Shown here piece after piece: positions 13,147-23,714 of a stretch of 64,000 nt of DNA. A program made the position numbers and the translations under genes. How positions within the stretch are numbered: the first letter of the stretch is position 1; every line of letters starts with the position of its first letter. The stretch is from Isoetes taiwanensis (lineage: Eukaryota > Streptophyta > Lycopodiopsida > Isoetales > Isoetaceae). Location: contig JAJEKV010000052.1 of assembly GCA_021234155.1 (NCBI GenBank), positions 6,293,857 to 6,357,856 of the forward strand. The letters are read 5' to 3'. The notes below the pieces were generated by a model. It made no database searches. It was not told where the DNA came from and saw only the letters and a list, made by a program, of their open reading frames with translations.

Positions 13147-13158
13147 AGGGGGGAGGCG
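13147..13158 (+). other. polypurine tract of the 2.7-kb element
   Basis: aggggggaggcg immediately precedes the right LTR (one intervening t). This is the expected position and composition for the plus-strand primer of LTR-element reverse transcription. Confidence 0.85.
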
Positions 13159-13159
13159 T

Positions 13160-13503
13160 TGTTAACCACCTAGTGGTTAACATTGTGCATGCATGTTAGG
13201 TGCATGCACATGTTAGGTCGATGGTGGCGGTGACACTTGGCATGACTAGGGTTAACATAAGTGTAGGGCAGATTAGTTAGATGTAATGGCTCTCGACGGC
13301 GGTCTACACTATATTTGAACCGAGCCTCTTCAGATGTACCAGGTTTGATCTCATATTTGAGAGCCTCATTTGTACGTTCCTCTTCATTCTTTGTGCATAT
13401 TTCCTTGTCTTGTTCTTATTTTGTGATCATGAGCATGGCAGCCTTGTAGCATCCCTAAGAAGTCATGGATCTGCTGCTGGGTGTATGCCAAGAATCCAAA
13501 ACA
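13160..13503 (+). repeat. right LTR of the 2.7-kb element
   Basis: 344 bp, the same length as the left LTR, but with compensating short insertions and deletions (for example around 13,220-13,240 and 13,335-13,345). The initial 10-bp inverted repeat is perfectly conserved. It is followed by CTAAT. Confidence 0.92.
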
Positions 13504-13508
13504 CTAAT
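13504..13508 (+). repeat. target-site duplication, right copy
   Basis: CTAAT, matching 10,813-10,817. Confidence 0.9.
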
Positions 13509-16500
13509 AGTTAGTAGTAATTGTAATTATGTAAGCTATATGTTTTGCATGTATAGTTCCCCCGTTATTCTTCCTCCCATAGCATAACGGATCAAAAGAA
13601 GAGATGCTGTGCAATTGCAGGGTGAAGCAATCCACATCCTCAACACTCTTCGCAACACGATAACGACAAGAGGACTCGACGATGAGACATCGATGGAGTC
13701 GAAGAAACAATATCGGAGCACAGAGTCGCTTAGTTGCCAAGACAAAGAGTTCAAGATGAAAGACCTTTTTTTTTTTTTTTTTTTTTTTCAGGCCACCCTT
13801 GGGCTTTGAAAAGCGGCATGGAAGATTTCAAGTGATCAACTACATCAGCAAGCCACCAGCAATGAGAGAGGCTTTAACGAACAAAGTCAACCTCTACATC
13901 AAAGAGGATCCACCGCCAAGGAGACTCAAGTATCGAAGCGACTCGGGAAGAACGTTACCTTGCTAATTCAAGCGAACGTAACGAGTGGATGAGCTTCTAG
14001 CAAGCTCAAGCATCTAAGGCCATGGGACCTAGTAGGTTAAATGTATGGACGTTAACATCCATATTGGGATTAGAAGGCATTTCCGTGATATTCTCGCCGA
14101 AAGGATTGCCCCAATATTAAGCTTGCCGTCAAGTATTGGGAAGGAAACGATAGGAGTAACTAAAATTATACACGATTGTTAACAGACATCCAACATATTG
14201 AAACCACTTGGTGAGATTGATCACCCCGCTAAGAAGGAATCATTACTAGGATAATTGTTGACCATGTATAAATCTAGTACCTCAAAAAGAATAATCCAAC
14301 CGAAAAGAAAAAAGTAATCTAACAAGTCCGCCAACTTGTTACGATGACATCAATTGATTAGTAGGAATATTCCAAGAATTTAAATAACTAAGAAAGGGGA
14401 ATCTCTAGAATATAAAAGAATAATACATGTAAGGCCAATCTAAAATAAGAATTATAGTAATCAAATAGTCTTTTGAGTCAAAAGGAATTGTCATGATGAC
14501 AAAACCTTGTGGTTTGGAATCGTTCTAACTAAGTAGGTAACCCATAACTATATTAAAATAAATGATAACATAATATGTGCATCCGATTATATATGTTAGC
14601 TAAGGCTAGTAAATTAATGTGCTAAGTAAGAAGCATATAACCTCTTAAGGGGAGAGAATAGATATGACGTTGTGTACAATGTCATTGAAGGGGAGCAGAC
14701 CATTTTTTTTTCAAGAAAGTGGAGGGCTCAATCTTATGATTGAACGTACTTGCATCGGTGGGCGTAACCCGTAGAATAGAGTTCACTCCGCAATGGCGTA
14801 AGCAAATAGAGCGTAAGCTGTGATAGACACCTTAGTGTTCGGGGAGGCCTTCAACGCATGGTGACCGACGTAGTAGCTAACTACACCAATGAATGGAGCA
14901 AAACTATGGGAGCAACGCAATGACCAAGTCATCTCCAAATTACTCGACGCCGGGGCAATGGATGGATGCATTCTAGCCTTAGGTAAGGCATGCGCATGCA
15001 TTATAAGCTTTAATGTGTCTTATAGATAAGTTAAATATATCCTAATAATTGCATAGAATCTCACGTGACATATATGTATCATACGGAAATAAGTTAAATA
15101 ACAACGATAATGTGTGGTAGCATGTTAATTAATCCTTCGCAAGGATGCAATTCCTTCAAGGATAGCCATATGACCTGGGTCCTTATAAATATAGATAGAA
15201 AATAGAATTCGGGGATATACTTAAGTGCATCTTAGGGATATACTTCCAAGGGTAAGGCGGGACCCAAGGAAGAGAATAAGAAGCACATCTAATTTTGTGT
15301 ATGATAAATAAAACCTTCTCTATGTAACAATAGGTCTAAATCGGGGTTATTGTTTAAATAATCTTGTGATCTAAAAGTCGTTAAATATTGCAAAGCTTAG
15401 AGTAAATATAATTGTACTATCTAAGTAAGGTATCCCGGTACTATGATAATGTTAATTCATAAATATTACCTTAGGGTAATTATGTTAATCACAAGCATTA
15501 AAAAGCCAGCAAAAATCGCAAGGCATGTCGATTTGTGTTTAGATTGTCCTCATGTATAGTTAAGATTAATCCACGCATGCGACTTATGCTAGGTATGTGT
15601 TGCGTAAGTGTTTACCGATGATGGACCACTACGGTGATCCTAGGACGTGCGGTGTAATGTCAATGCTGACTGGCGGTTAAACTTTGGATGACTGGAAGGT
15701 AGATTAAAAAGTCTACTTCCGCCCTATTTCGGCAGATGACCTCGAGAGATAAGAGGTCATTCAGGAATGCATTAAGGGAAAAGCACTCTGGCCCCATATA
15801 TGCATTGATAGGAGGAATCTGTCCTTCACGCCCCATATACGGGAAGGACCTATTCTCCACGTTGGGCAACTAAAGGTGTAGGCATGAGTGGCATATAGGC
15901 ATTGTAGGCATTTTGTCTCCGCGCCACGATGGAAGAAGCATCCTCTTCAGGGGCCCCAAGCTTATTTTTGCTTCATTGTCGGGAACAAGCTTGTAGCTAT
16001 TGCATCAATTCGCACGGGTCCCAAGGTGCTACTGGATTGAGGCAGTAGATGGGGCGGCGCAATTGCCATGAGCGAGACTATGTACCATTGCGATTCTGAG
16101 TTATTGAAGATGAAAGCCTCTTAAAACGGGTTGCCCTTTTTTTGAGATAGTCGGAATCATTTTTCGACCTTAGCATTCCATTCCGCCTCTACAACTTCTC
16201 AAAGACACCATCCATGCATGACTTGGCATTATATATACTTGAGGTTCTAGATAAGCGTGCCCAATTCACGAGCCCTCGGTAGTCATTATCTAAGCTTGTC
16301 TAGTATCATCATTCTTTGCAAAGGGTTTTCCCTTGAAAACCTTTCGGTGAGGGGTTTTTAATCCTAGTAGTAATGATTGTACTAGCCCATTATATGGGTC
16401 CCATGACCTATTGGTCTCCGTGGGCGTTAAAAAACTATTCTATTCTATTCTATTCCTAAGGGAGATTAGCCATGTATTCATGTAGATAGGTGGGGTGGTC

Positions 16501-17170
16501 ACCATATAACCAAAATTTTATTAATAATTAAAATGGCACGTGATATGTGTAAGTATTATAGTAGTATATCGTATGCATCGAGGTTGATTGCGAGGTTAGG
16601 AAGACTCAAGGTGGGGAGACCCACGATCTTTGCGGACAACATCAATTCAAGGTGGGGAGAATGTAGCGTTCGGTCGATACTACGGTTTCAAGACGATATC
16701 TGCGTCTTGCACGCCGCGATACCGCCGTCCAATCGGCGTGTCTGCGACGGCGTGTAACCAAGCAAGGATGCCCTAGGGGGGGCAACTTGCAGGTGCGCAC
16801 CATAACAATGTCGCACTTAAGACCTTTTAACCCATTAAAGGCGGAACCGGGGTCATGAAACCCTAAACCTAACTAATAGCCTACATAAGGCACCAAACCC
16901 TAACTTTCCTTTACCGCCCCACAGGACCTTCGAGCTCCGGTTAGCGGCGCTGAGGAGGCAATTCCAACTCCCGATCTGCCCGTGCGCTGACTTGTCGGAT
17001 CATCCTTCAAACCATCCCGAAGCGAGCGGAGACATGGGCGCTTTTTGGATCGAGAGAGTGAACCCGAGGATCGGTATTTGGTTGATCGAATAGCTAAACC
17101 TTATTCCGGCCTTGAACCAGTAGGTTTAGCCCATTAAATCACCTTTAGTAGCCAAAGCAGATCACGAGAT
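13509..17170 (+). other. interior of outer LTR element, right part
   Basis: Contains a pure T tract of about 22 bases at 13,767-13,788, then a plus-strand Lys/Glu/Pro-rich open stretch near 13,810-13,960 that could be a gag or pol relic but has no diagnostic motif. From 14,000 on it is AT-rich. A TATTC pentanucleotide run occurs at 16,437-16,456. Short aaccctaa-like phrases occur at 16,860-16,910, too few to be telomeric. The bases before the right LTR (aaagcagatcacgaga) are only a weak polypurine candidate. The 74-codon frame at 16,533-16,757 has no recognised match. Confidence 0.45.
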
Positions 17171-18144
17171 TGACTCTAACTAAAGAACCTAACTCTATGA
17201 ATTAGATTAGTTCTTATTACTTATGTTGATATGATGGACGGATGTATTACGTGGACTCATTGTATTGGGAAGGGGGGTAGAGACTTAAAGCTTAGTAGAT
17301 GATGCTCCTAGCTAGTTCCTCTTAGTGCATTACTAGAATTCGGCACGGTAATGCGAGGAGCCCACTCGGGTTGTGGGTGAAGGGGCCGGCTTAGAAACGA
17401 GGTTAGGTGTTCTGACCCTTGACCGACCCGGTGTGTGTAAGGTCTCTGGGGGATCGAGTGACTAGGTCTAATGGCTTGCCACCGAGTGTGGGTAAGGCAT
17501 GGGCGACACCGTGGGGTGGAGTTCACCTTCGATGGGTTAAGTCGAATAAGGGCGGTGGCCCTCTAGTCACCTTGGGTCAGCATGTAGATCTCCGGAGGGA
17601 GGATCCCTATCCGCCCCATCGGTTTGGGGAGATGTAACCGAGGAATAGCCCCTTTGGCTATGCACCCGGGCCGGTCAGGTCCCAACACTTTTCAACCTAC
17701 TGCGCAAAGTGTACATGTGGGGGGACGGATGGAGTGGACAACCCTAAGCCATGTTCTTATGCCATCCCAATCCATTGTCATGATTGCATGTCAGACCGAA
17801 CTCGAGACCCAAGCTTGTCGGTCATCCCACGGAGTCCGAGCCTTGGGTAGGAACTTCCCCTTTGTATTGTGCCGATCTTTGTATATGCAGGAGATGTTGA
17901 TGTGCCACCCCGCCGAGGTGGATATATGATGTTATGTTCTTGGCGTGTATGTTTACGCCCGCGACTAAGGTAGGCCCCGAGGGGCGGGGGTAAAATGGCC
18001 CCTTCACTCTTCCCCGCGTGGACTCAGGGCGGTCCGCGATTGATATGTGGAGGGGGCCCCGTATCGTGTATGGAGCTGGTGCGGGGGGATGAACTCCTGT
18101 TTGTATCACGGTGCGGGCATCGATATGAGTAGGGGGCGTCCACA
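17171..18144 (+). repeat. right (3') LTR of outer element
   Basis: About 974 bp, collinear with 4,991-5,967. It carries several G/C-rich segments missing or altered in the left copy, such as gcgaggagcccactcgggttg near 17,354. It is followed by non-PBS sequence (aaagccatagcc), consistent with a 3' LTR. Confidence 0.8.
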
Positions 18145-19387
18145 AAAGCCATAGCCAAACATGCGAGAATAAAGGACCTAAAGCAAGCTATCTATCTTTG
18201 CTTCTGCCTTCCTATTCTATTGCTGAGAATAAAGATTAGAAGGGAAAACTACCTGGTAGTACTCGAAGTATATTTCTTTGTTTTAAAAAATAAATTTTAA
18301 AAATACATGCGTGAAATTCGCCTTCGATCATTTGAGGCTATAGCATACCTTTTGGCGTAGACATTCATCTTTGAGGTGACTAACCTAGCCACAACTCCTT
18401 TGCATTCGACATATTACATGTTTAGCTATTTATAAGAAATTTATCGTGGCGGTCAAGGCTGCCGCGAACATTTCTCTTTCCCAACTTACTCCTGCAAAGG
18501 GGGATTTGTATATCTGTGGACTCTGTTTTGGGGCTTGCGAATTAGGGCCTTGGGCCTTACAAATCATAGCAGATATGCTTCACGTCCAAGCCTTCTTTAT
18601 ATACTTCCTGTTGTTGACGAAACAGGGGATTATATCTTAAATTGGAGTTTTCATTGGAATTCCTCAGTTTATGACCAAAATTTCAAGCCTCAAAATCTGG
18701 TTAATCTGGAAAGGAGCGGGCCTCAAAATCTTCAGCAACTTATTTTTTGCCATAGCCATTTTGCTAGAGAATCCCTACGGAGTTTTACCCATCAAAAAGC
18801 TCGTCCATGTAACCCTAAACCATCTGCATATTGTACAGGTTACTTACCCATTATGCATTTTATCTATCCGCCTCTGAAACTACCGACAAAGAACATGCAT
18901 GTAGATGTGCAATGAGATCCCTGCCTTAACATCAAACCAAGAATTTACGTTTGAACCTATGAGTGCTCCATGTATCTAAGGCTCCAGGGCGCCTTGTCAC
19001 ACGACTCCGCAGCCTGAAATTATAAGGCGAACTTAGAAGGCAGGCTATGGCTTAAAAAAACTGCGTCTGATGTGGCGTTTCCTTTCTGCAGTAGGTGTGG
19101 CCAAATTCGGCCTGAACAAAACTCCAAGACCACAAATACCATGATCTACATCGAAATTTTGAGGTAGTCTGCCGGAGTTGCTTGCAGAGCAAGAAATCGT
19201 AGCTTTTACTCCCTTTTTTTTAAGTTTTAGTTATTTTTTTGACACACGTGTTGCGCTCAGTCTTTTTCCTGAGACGAAAATATTTCATCAAACAAAAAAG
19301 GAAGGTGGCTTATATATATGTTGTGATAATACACTTACTTGAAACAATTTGGCAGAGATAACGTTATGCACAAAGCAAAAAGCCATT
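18145..19387. other. unassigned DNA with one coding-like plus-strand frame
   Basis: The plus-strand frame 18,535-18,915 (126 codons, TTG as first codon, no ATG near the start) has a natural-looking composition but matches no family I know. Overlapping frames at 18,446 and 18,671 are also open, so the open stretch may reflect low stop density rather than a gene. Around 19,205-19,250 there are T-rich runs. No splice sites decide the strand. Confidence 0.3.
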
Positions 19388-19534
19388 CTAGATTGTTTCT
19401 ACAATGGTATAAGTGCCAAGCTTAACCACACCATCCGTTGTTTTACATCCAGCATACAGATCGCATAACCGCTCAAGCTGTCCCCTTGTCGTGTTCCACT
19501 CTTCAAGGATGCCTTGTATCATTTTTGAGCAAAT
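19388..19534 (-). pseudogene. coding-like minus-strand fragment, possible downstream exon
   Basis: Reading the minus strand from 19,534 to a TAG at 19,388-19,390 gives a hydrophilic, protein-like segment including GILEEWNTTRGQLERLCDLY. A second frame entering from ~19,558 after an AG is also open for 16 codons and ends at a TGA two codons past ...NDTRHP. The coding frame therefore seems to shift by one base near 19,510. That would fit a decayed exon, or a sequencing indel. It lies about 70 bp downstream of the donor-like site of the larger frame at 19,599-20,147. I do not recognise the protein family. Confidence 0.35.
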
Positions 19535-19598
19535 TCATAGAAATAATTTTCAATATCTCCAACAAAATGAACTCTACATATAGACATGCATTATATAC

Positions 19599-20147
19599 CT
19601 CAAAAATTTCTTCACGCTCCGAAGGAAGAAAATCCTGCAAGTTGTGACCTAGAATAGATTTCCAGACAACCTAGTATGGAGCAAAAACCTTGACTGTAGA
19701 GTTCAATCTGGCCATCAAGAGCCTTAATGGTAGCTAAACCTATTCCGACAGAGGCAAGAAGCAACTGTAAACACTCGTGCACGCTAGTGTAATCATTGTA
19801 CAATGAGCTCTTCAATCGTAGCATGGTTTTATTTCTGAAGTCATCGCTAAACTCGTTCGGATATTCTTCTTTACAACTTATTTCATCTCTCTGCATCCAG
19901 GGTAAGCAATTTTTCTCTTCTTTTGTTATGAACTGTGCTAATATTTCTCCTTCATTGCCTTCTGATCTGTGTTTTGTCGAAAACCCAGATACCCTCCTTA
20001 AATAGAAGAAAAAGCTATCAAGGAAATCACTTTCCTCATATACGCTCTTAGAAACCAGAGTTGCCACTGCAGCTCTAGAGTTGTGCTGCCTCTGTAGTTG
20101 TAGAGCTCCTCTTGAGCTTGCATCACAACTTTGGCAGAATAGCAAGC
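19599..20147 (-). CDS. candidate exon of an unidentified plant protein
   Basis: This is the longest open stretch of the window. The frame runs from 20,145 (TTG, no ATG) to a TGA at 19,612-19,614 (177 codons). Immediately upstream is ...cgcagtag, usable as a splice acceptor, with an in-frame TAG there, so the frame looks like an internal exon rather than a start. The product is Ser/Leu-rich and mixed charge, with segments such as EEKNCLPWMQRDEISCKEEY and NDYTSVHECLQLLLASVGIG, and no signal peptide or membrane segment. Near its end a second frame also reads protein-like (LQDFLPSEREEIFE) and meets ag|GTATATAAT at 19,598, a plausible donor. Either the exon has a one-base frameshift or the overlap is chance. 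The family is not recognised. Confidence 0.4.
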
Positions 20148-20159
20148 CCTACTGCGAGA

Positions 20160-22571
20160 TTAAAAGCGCGACGATCAGAAACCTTGAGTGATGCCGGAAT
20201 GGTTCAATAGCCTCATGCTGGCATAGCCTGATGCCGTTTTTGCGATGGATGCCAAAAAAAACCTAAGCACCTTATGTTTCGTTCATTTTTGGACCATCAG
20301 ATCTGCTCATCTAATCCTAGCCGTCAAAGTTAGGGCGTGATCCACGATACACCCTATAACATTATAATATAAGAAAGATGTGGGGTGCTCTTACTAGCTC
20401 TTAGGCTCGACCTATTCCTAGTCTTTAGAAGGTAGGTGCTATCCCGTTCGGTCATGTGCAAGATGTGGTACACATCGTTTATATGGCATTGAAGGAGTAG
20501 GAGGTGATGATGGGGATTATAGGAAGGGTAAGTAGGCATTTGTAGGTGAAATCATGTTCGGAGGCCTTACCCAATATTCCAAAAGAACAAAATCACAAAA
20601 ATGGCCTGAGGTGAACTACAACAAAGACGACCCTATGCTCTTAAACTGAACTTTAATTTTCATAGCTGTACAAAATCTGAGTATGATGAGGAATTGAATT
20701 ATCAACTCTTGTATAATTCAGTTTGGCAAGATGCTAATGGAATATCCTTGATCTGCTTTCCAAATTTGGGACTTTGGCGATGCGTGCCCAAGGATTGCAG
20801 CTTTCTTCTGAAACTAATTGTGGTCAATCGCAGAAGAACAACCGTGGAACAACCGAATCACTATCTGCGAGGTTCATCGAGTATGGTGGTGCTTTCGAGC
20901 AAAGTCCTCGATCTCAATTCTATGTCTTCGAGATAAGAAAGAAACCCCAATCCCAACAAAAAATTTGAGCTCCATATATTCAATGGTGGGGCTAACCCCA
21001 GGTGCACGCTAGATGTTCCTCTGCATTCTTTAGACTATCAAATGGGCATCATCGCCAAATAATCTTCTTTGCTTTCGCGGGATTTGCCCTCACAAGTAGC
21101 ATTTATTTTACGGATTTGGTTCCAAATGGACTCCATTTTAGGGGCAACGCCGAGATCAAGGTTCAACTTTTAGCTTATCATTAAGATAATCCATTAGCAT
21201 CATAGATGCTCGAGGCATGTGCATGTGATCGCATTCAAAGAAGTAATGTGGAATGGGAAGAGGAGTGGATTCGGTGTAGCAGAGGCGGGGCGCTTCGCTA
21301 GCAGGCGTCGTTCGGTGTAGGCGAGGGCAGCTCTGCCGGCCCGGTAGGAAGCGTTTAGAAAGCAGCGGCGGCTGGCGATAACCGATACCGGGAATCGATG
21401 CCCTCACCATTCCACAACGATGAATAAGAAAAGAAACGATTCTTCGGTTTTAGCATATGGCTTGAAGTTTAGATTCAGAGAAGCTCGACTATGGCTTGAA
21501 GTTCAGGTAGTTCAGGTAAGCTATGGTTTGGCGATTCTATGGATTCAAATTTCAACAGAGTTCAGGTAAGCTCAGCGGCTATGGCGATGGATCAGAGTTC
21601 TGCCGCTATGGGGCTTGGAGTTCCGTCGTTTCCCCCTTCCTCGACTGCACACAGGTGAATGAAACATAGTTGTAATAGGTCAAGCAAGAATGCTACATCG
21701 ATTTTCCATTCTTGATTAGAATGGTTGCAACGTGGCAAGCTATTATTGGATGAAAAACAAGAATTCACACCAACTTACCTTGACGTCTAGTTTCGGAGTT
21801 CTGCCGACTGTAAAGAGTTATTGCAATTTTGGGTGTTTGCTTTTGGGTATTACTGAGATTTTGAGAGTTCTCTTTGATCAAAATAATTTTTGAATTATTA
21901 GCCAAAGGTTTGAGTTCCGTTTCCATTCTCGGGCTTTTTTATAGTTATTCCGTCAGATCTGAGTGTCCTACTAATACATCAAAGTGCGTTTTTTATTTCC
22001 TCTAGGTTTTACACAAATTTTTCATTTGGATTCATCCATGACGATGTTTGAAGGTTCGAAACAATAGGCACATTCTGAGACTCTGGATTAATTTTTAGAC
22101 AATGCTTCGAGCTTGGGTGAGATCTTAGAGTGCAAAATTTGAATCGAAGGCATCGCCTTCAAAATAAAAAAATGAAGGGTACCATCAAAGAAATCAAAGA
22201 AAAGGTAAAAAAAAGGGGGGTAACTAAAGTTATCATCTGAATGGTAGCCCAATGTTTAGGTTGTTGGGTACACCCAGCCCTAACCTAAAACCCATTGTAT
22301 GAATGGAAAAAAGTTTAAAGGTTCGAAGTTTTTTTTCTTTATTGAAGGACGTCAATCTATTCACCATCACCTTAAACATGCCATATGTACTAGATAATCA
22401 CATGTAAAGCAACTCCTAGCATAAGATACCGTGGATTAGCTGCCATGTGATATGTAGAATGTGATGTAGTTAAAGGTTCAAAGTTGCATTGAATAAATGA
22501 AAAATGTTATAGATTTGAAGTTCCAAAGGACAAAACGGGCTTAGTAAGTACATTATGAACAATAACCTTCT
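20160..22571. other. unassigned DNA with short imperfect repeats
   Basis: No convincing gene. Around 21,430-21,620 short phrases (ctatggcttgaagtt, gagttcaggtaagct, ctatggcgatgg) recur irregularly, a small degenerate repeat. The minus-strand frame 21,156-21,410 overlaps GC-rich sequence but has no known motif. The rest is AT-rich with A and T runs near 22,160-22,340. Confidence 0.4.
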
Positions 22572-22610
22572 ATTCTCGAATAGGGCTCGCATGAAACAGA
22601 CAAAAACTCC
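22572..22610 (-). repeat. inverted partial copy of the palindrome repeat family
   Basis: Reads attctcgaatagggctcgca... and is the near-perfect inverse of 22,988-23,028 (about 39 bp with a few mismatches). The two arms therefore bracket a 457-bp segment like terminal inverted repeats. However, homology in other copies continues past 23,028, so this is better read as an inverted fragment of the same family than as a clean MITE end. Confidence 0.75.
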
Positions 22611-22636
22611 GTGAGCTTCCATCTTCCATGCCCACT

Positions 22637-22830
22637 ATTTGAGAATGCCATCGATCAGGAGCCATCTAATCGGGTATTCTCGAATGTGAGCATGCATCTC
22701 TCCCATGCATGCATGCATTGCATGCATTTTTCCGAGGCTCTCGTTCATTTGGGGGCGCTCTTCTTGCAGATTCTTTTTATCGACTTCTCATTTGGCATTT
22801 CTCCTCTCTCGTGATTCCCTTGGCCTCTTT
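22637..22830 (+). repeat. palindrome repeat family, copy 1
   Basis: Starts with the nested palindrome (atttgagaat at 22,637 ... attctcgaat ending 22,685). It continues with gcatgcat runs, then ctcgttcatttgggg.cgct..ttcttgcag and tctcctctctcg.gattccctt. About 190 bp are shared with the copies at 23,019 and 23,742 in the same orientation. Confidence 0.85.
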
Positions 22831-22987
22831 CTTTTCAATCACAGGAGGGAGGGGCTTCTCCTGCTTGGTTTGACAGTTTGACGTCCTTTTCCATGTTCTA
22901 ACATATTCTTCCTCGATTTTGTCCCTATTTTGGCCATGCTTCAACCTTCGACCCCGCTTTTTTGATAAGGAAGTTCTCTTTTTTGTG

Positions 22988-23205
22988 GGAGATTTTGTCC
23001 GGTTTCATGCGAGCCCTTATTCGAGAATGCCATTGATATGAGCCGCCGGATCCGGCTGATTCTCGAATGGCGAGCATACATCATTCCATTCATGCATTGC
23101 ATGCATTTTCTAAGGTTCTAGTTCATTTAGGGACGCTATTTCTTGCAGGCTCTTCTTGACTTCTCCATGTTTCTCCTCTCAGGCCCGGTTCCCTTGACTC
23201 CACCC
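22988..23205 (+). repeat. palindrome repeat family, copy 2
   Basis: Preceded by gtttcatgcgagccc, then perfect 10-bp arms attcgagaat (23,019-23,028) and attctcgaat (23,059-23,068) enclosing a smaller hairpin agccg...cggct. Then come tgcattgcatgcat and the same downstream blocks as copy 1. Confidence 0.88.
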
Positions 23206-23229
23206 ACCCTCCTTAATGTGTATATTATA

Positions 23230-23345
23230 GTAAATGTTGTTTTTTTGTCGCGTGGCACGCATGACCAGCCCCTCGCTTTTTCGAGGTGTAAATGTTATTT
23301 TTTTGTCGCATGGTACGCGTGACCAGCCCCTCGCTTTTTCGAGGT
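23230..23345 (+). repeat. 58-bp tandem duplication
   Basis: Two adjacent 58-bp units (23,230-23,287 and 23,288-23,345), each gtaaatgtt.ttttttgtcgc.tgg.acgc.tgaccagcccctcgctttttcgaggt, differing at only a few positions. The second is followed by a T-run. High identity makes it one of the younger duplications in the window. Confidence 0.92.
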
Positions 23346-23714
23346 TTTTTCTCTATGGTTTTCTGTTGATGATGTGTAGGTCCCGGGGTGATCTGGCGAC
23401 CCGGTGTGCTCGATGGAGCGTGGGTCTTTTGTGGAACGCGAAGTGGCCTTGCATTGTCCAAGCCCTTTGCTGAGATTTTATCGCTAGGGTTATTCCTCGA
23501 AAACTTGAAAGGGCGGGGTTTTTTAATCCCGACAATAAGCCCTCGGCAGGTACACTAGCCAACATCTGTAGCACTCAATTTATTTGGGGTCCAGGTGTTA
23601 TAACTGGATATTCCCTATGTTCTTCATTTTTTTTAGTAGCCTGCGATGTGCAGCTACCCACTTTATACCATTGTAGCAAAACTACTGAGATGAATAAAAA
23701 GCCTAGCTAGCGGG

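Larger units (their letters stand above)
10818..13503 (+). mobile_element. non-autonomous LTR retrotransposon, 2.7 kb, structurally complete
   Basis: All structural hallmarks are visible: two 344-bp LTRs (10,818-11,161 and 13,160-13,503) starting TGTTAACC and ending CCAAA(A)CA; a primer-binding-like TGGCGCCGGG at 11,172; a polypurine tract before the right LTR; and identical flanking CTAAT duplications. The 2-kb interior has no frame over 93 codons and no gag or pol motif, so it must have been mobilised in trans. A TGGCGCC-type primer site is typical of some Ty3/Gypsy groups, but the superfamily cannot be fixed without coding sequence. The element sits inside the interior of the larger LTR element, so it inserted later. 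Its LTRs nevertheless differ by many small indels. Confidence 0.92.
4991..18144 (+). mobile_element. large LTR retrotransposon derivative (LARD-like), carrying a nested element
   Basis: Two long direct repeats (4,991-5,967 and 17,171-18,144) bound this ~13.2-kb unit. Both begin TGACTCTAAC and end near CGTC(C)ACA, giving TG...CA ends. Immediately inside the left repeat is a sequence resembling the plant initiator-Met primer-binding site, and the right repeat lacks it, which sets the orientation as plus. Removing the nested 2.7-kb element leaves an interior of about 8.5 kb with no frame over ~112 codons. I recognise no protease, reverse transcriptase or integrase motif, which is why I call it a non-coding LARD-type or heavily decayed element. 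I found no target-site duplication at these boundaries, so two separate LTR insertions remain a possible alternative. Confidence 0.7.

Noticed and set aside
16860-16910. ccctaaacctaact / aaccctaac as telomeric repeat
   Set aside because: Only a few imperfect units, not a TTTAGGG array.
17308-18145. Frames of 72-107 codons on both strands
   Set aside because: Shadows within the right outer LTR; GC-rich sequence with few stops.
22572-23028. 457-bp MITE with 39-bp terminal inverted repeats
   Set aside because: Homology in sister copies continues through the right 'terminus', and no target duplication flanks the segment, so the inverted arms are better explained as an inverted fragment of the same repeat family.
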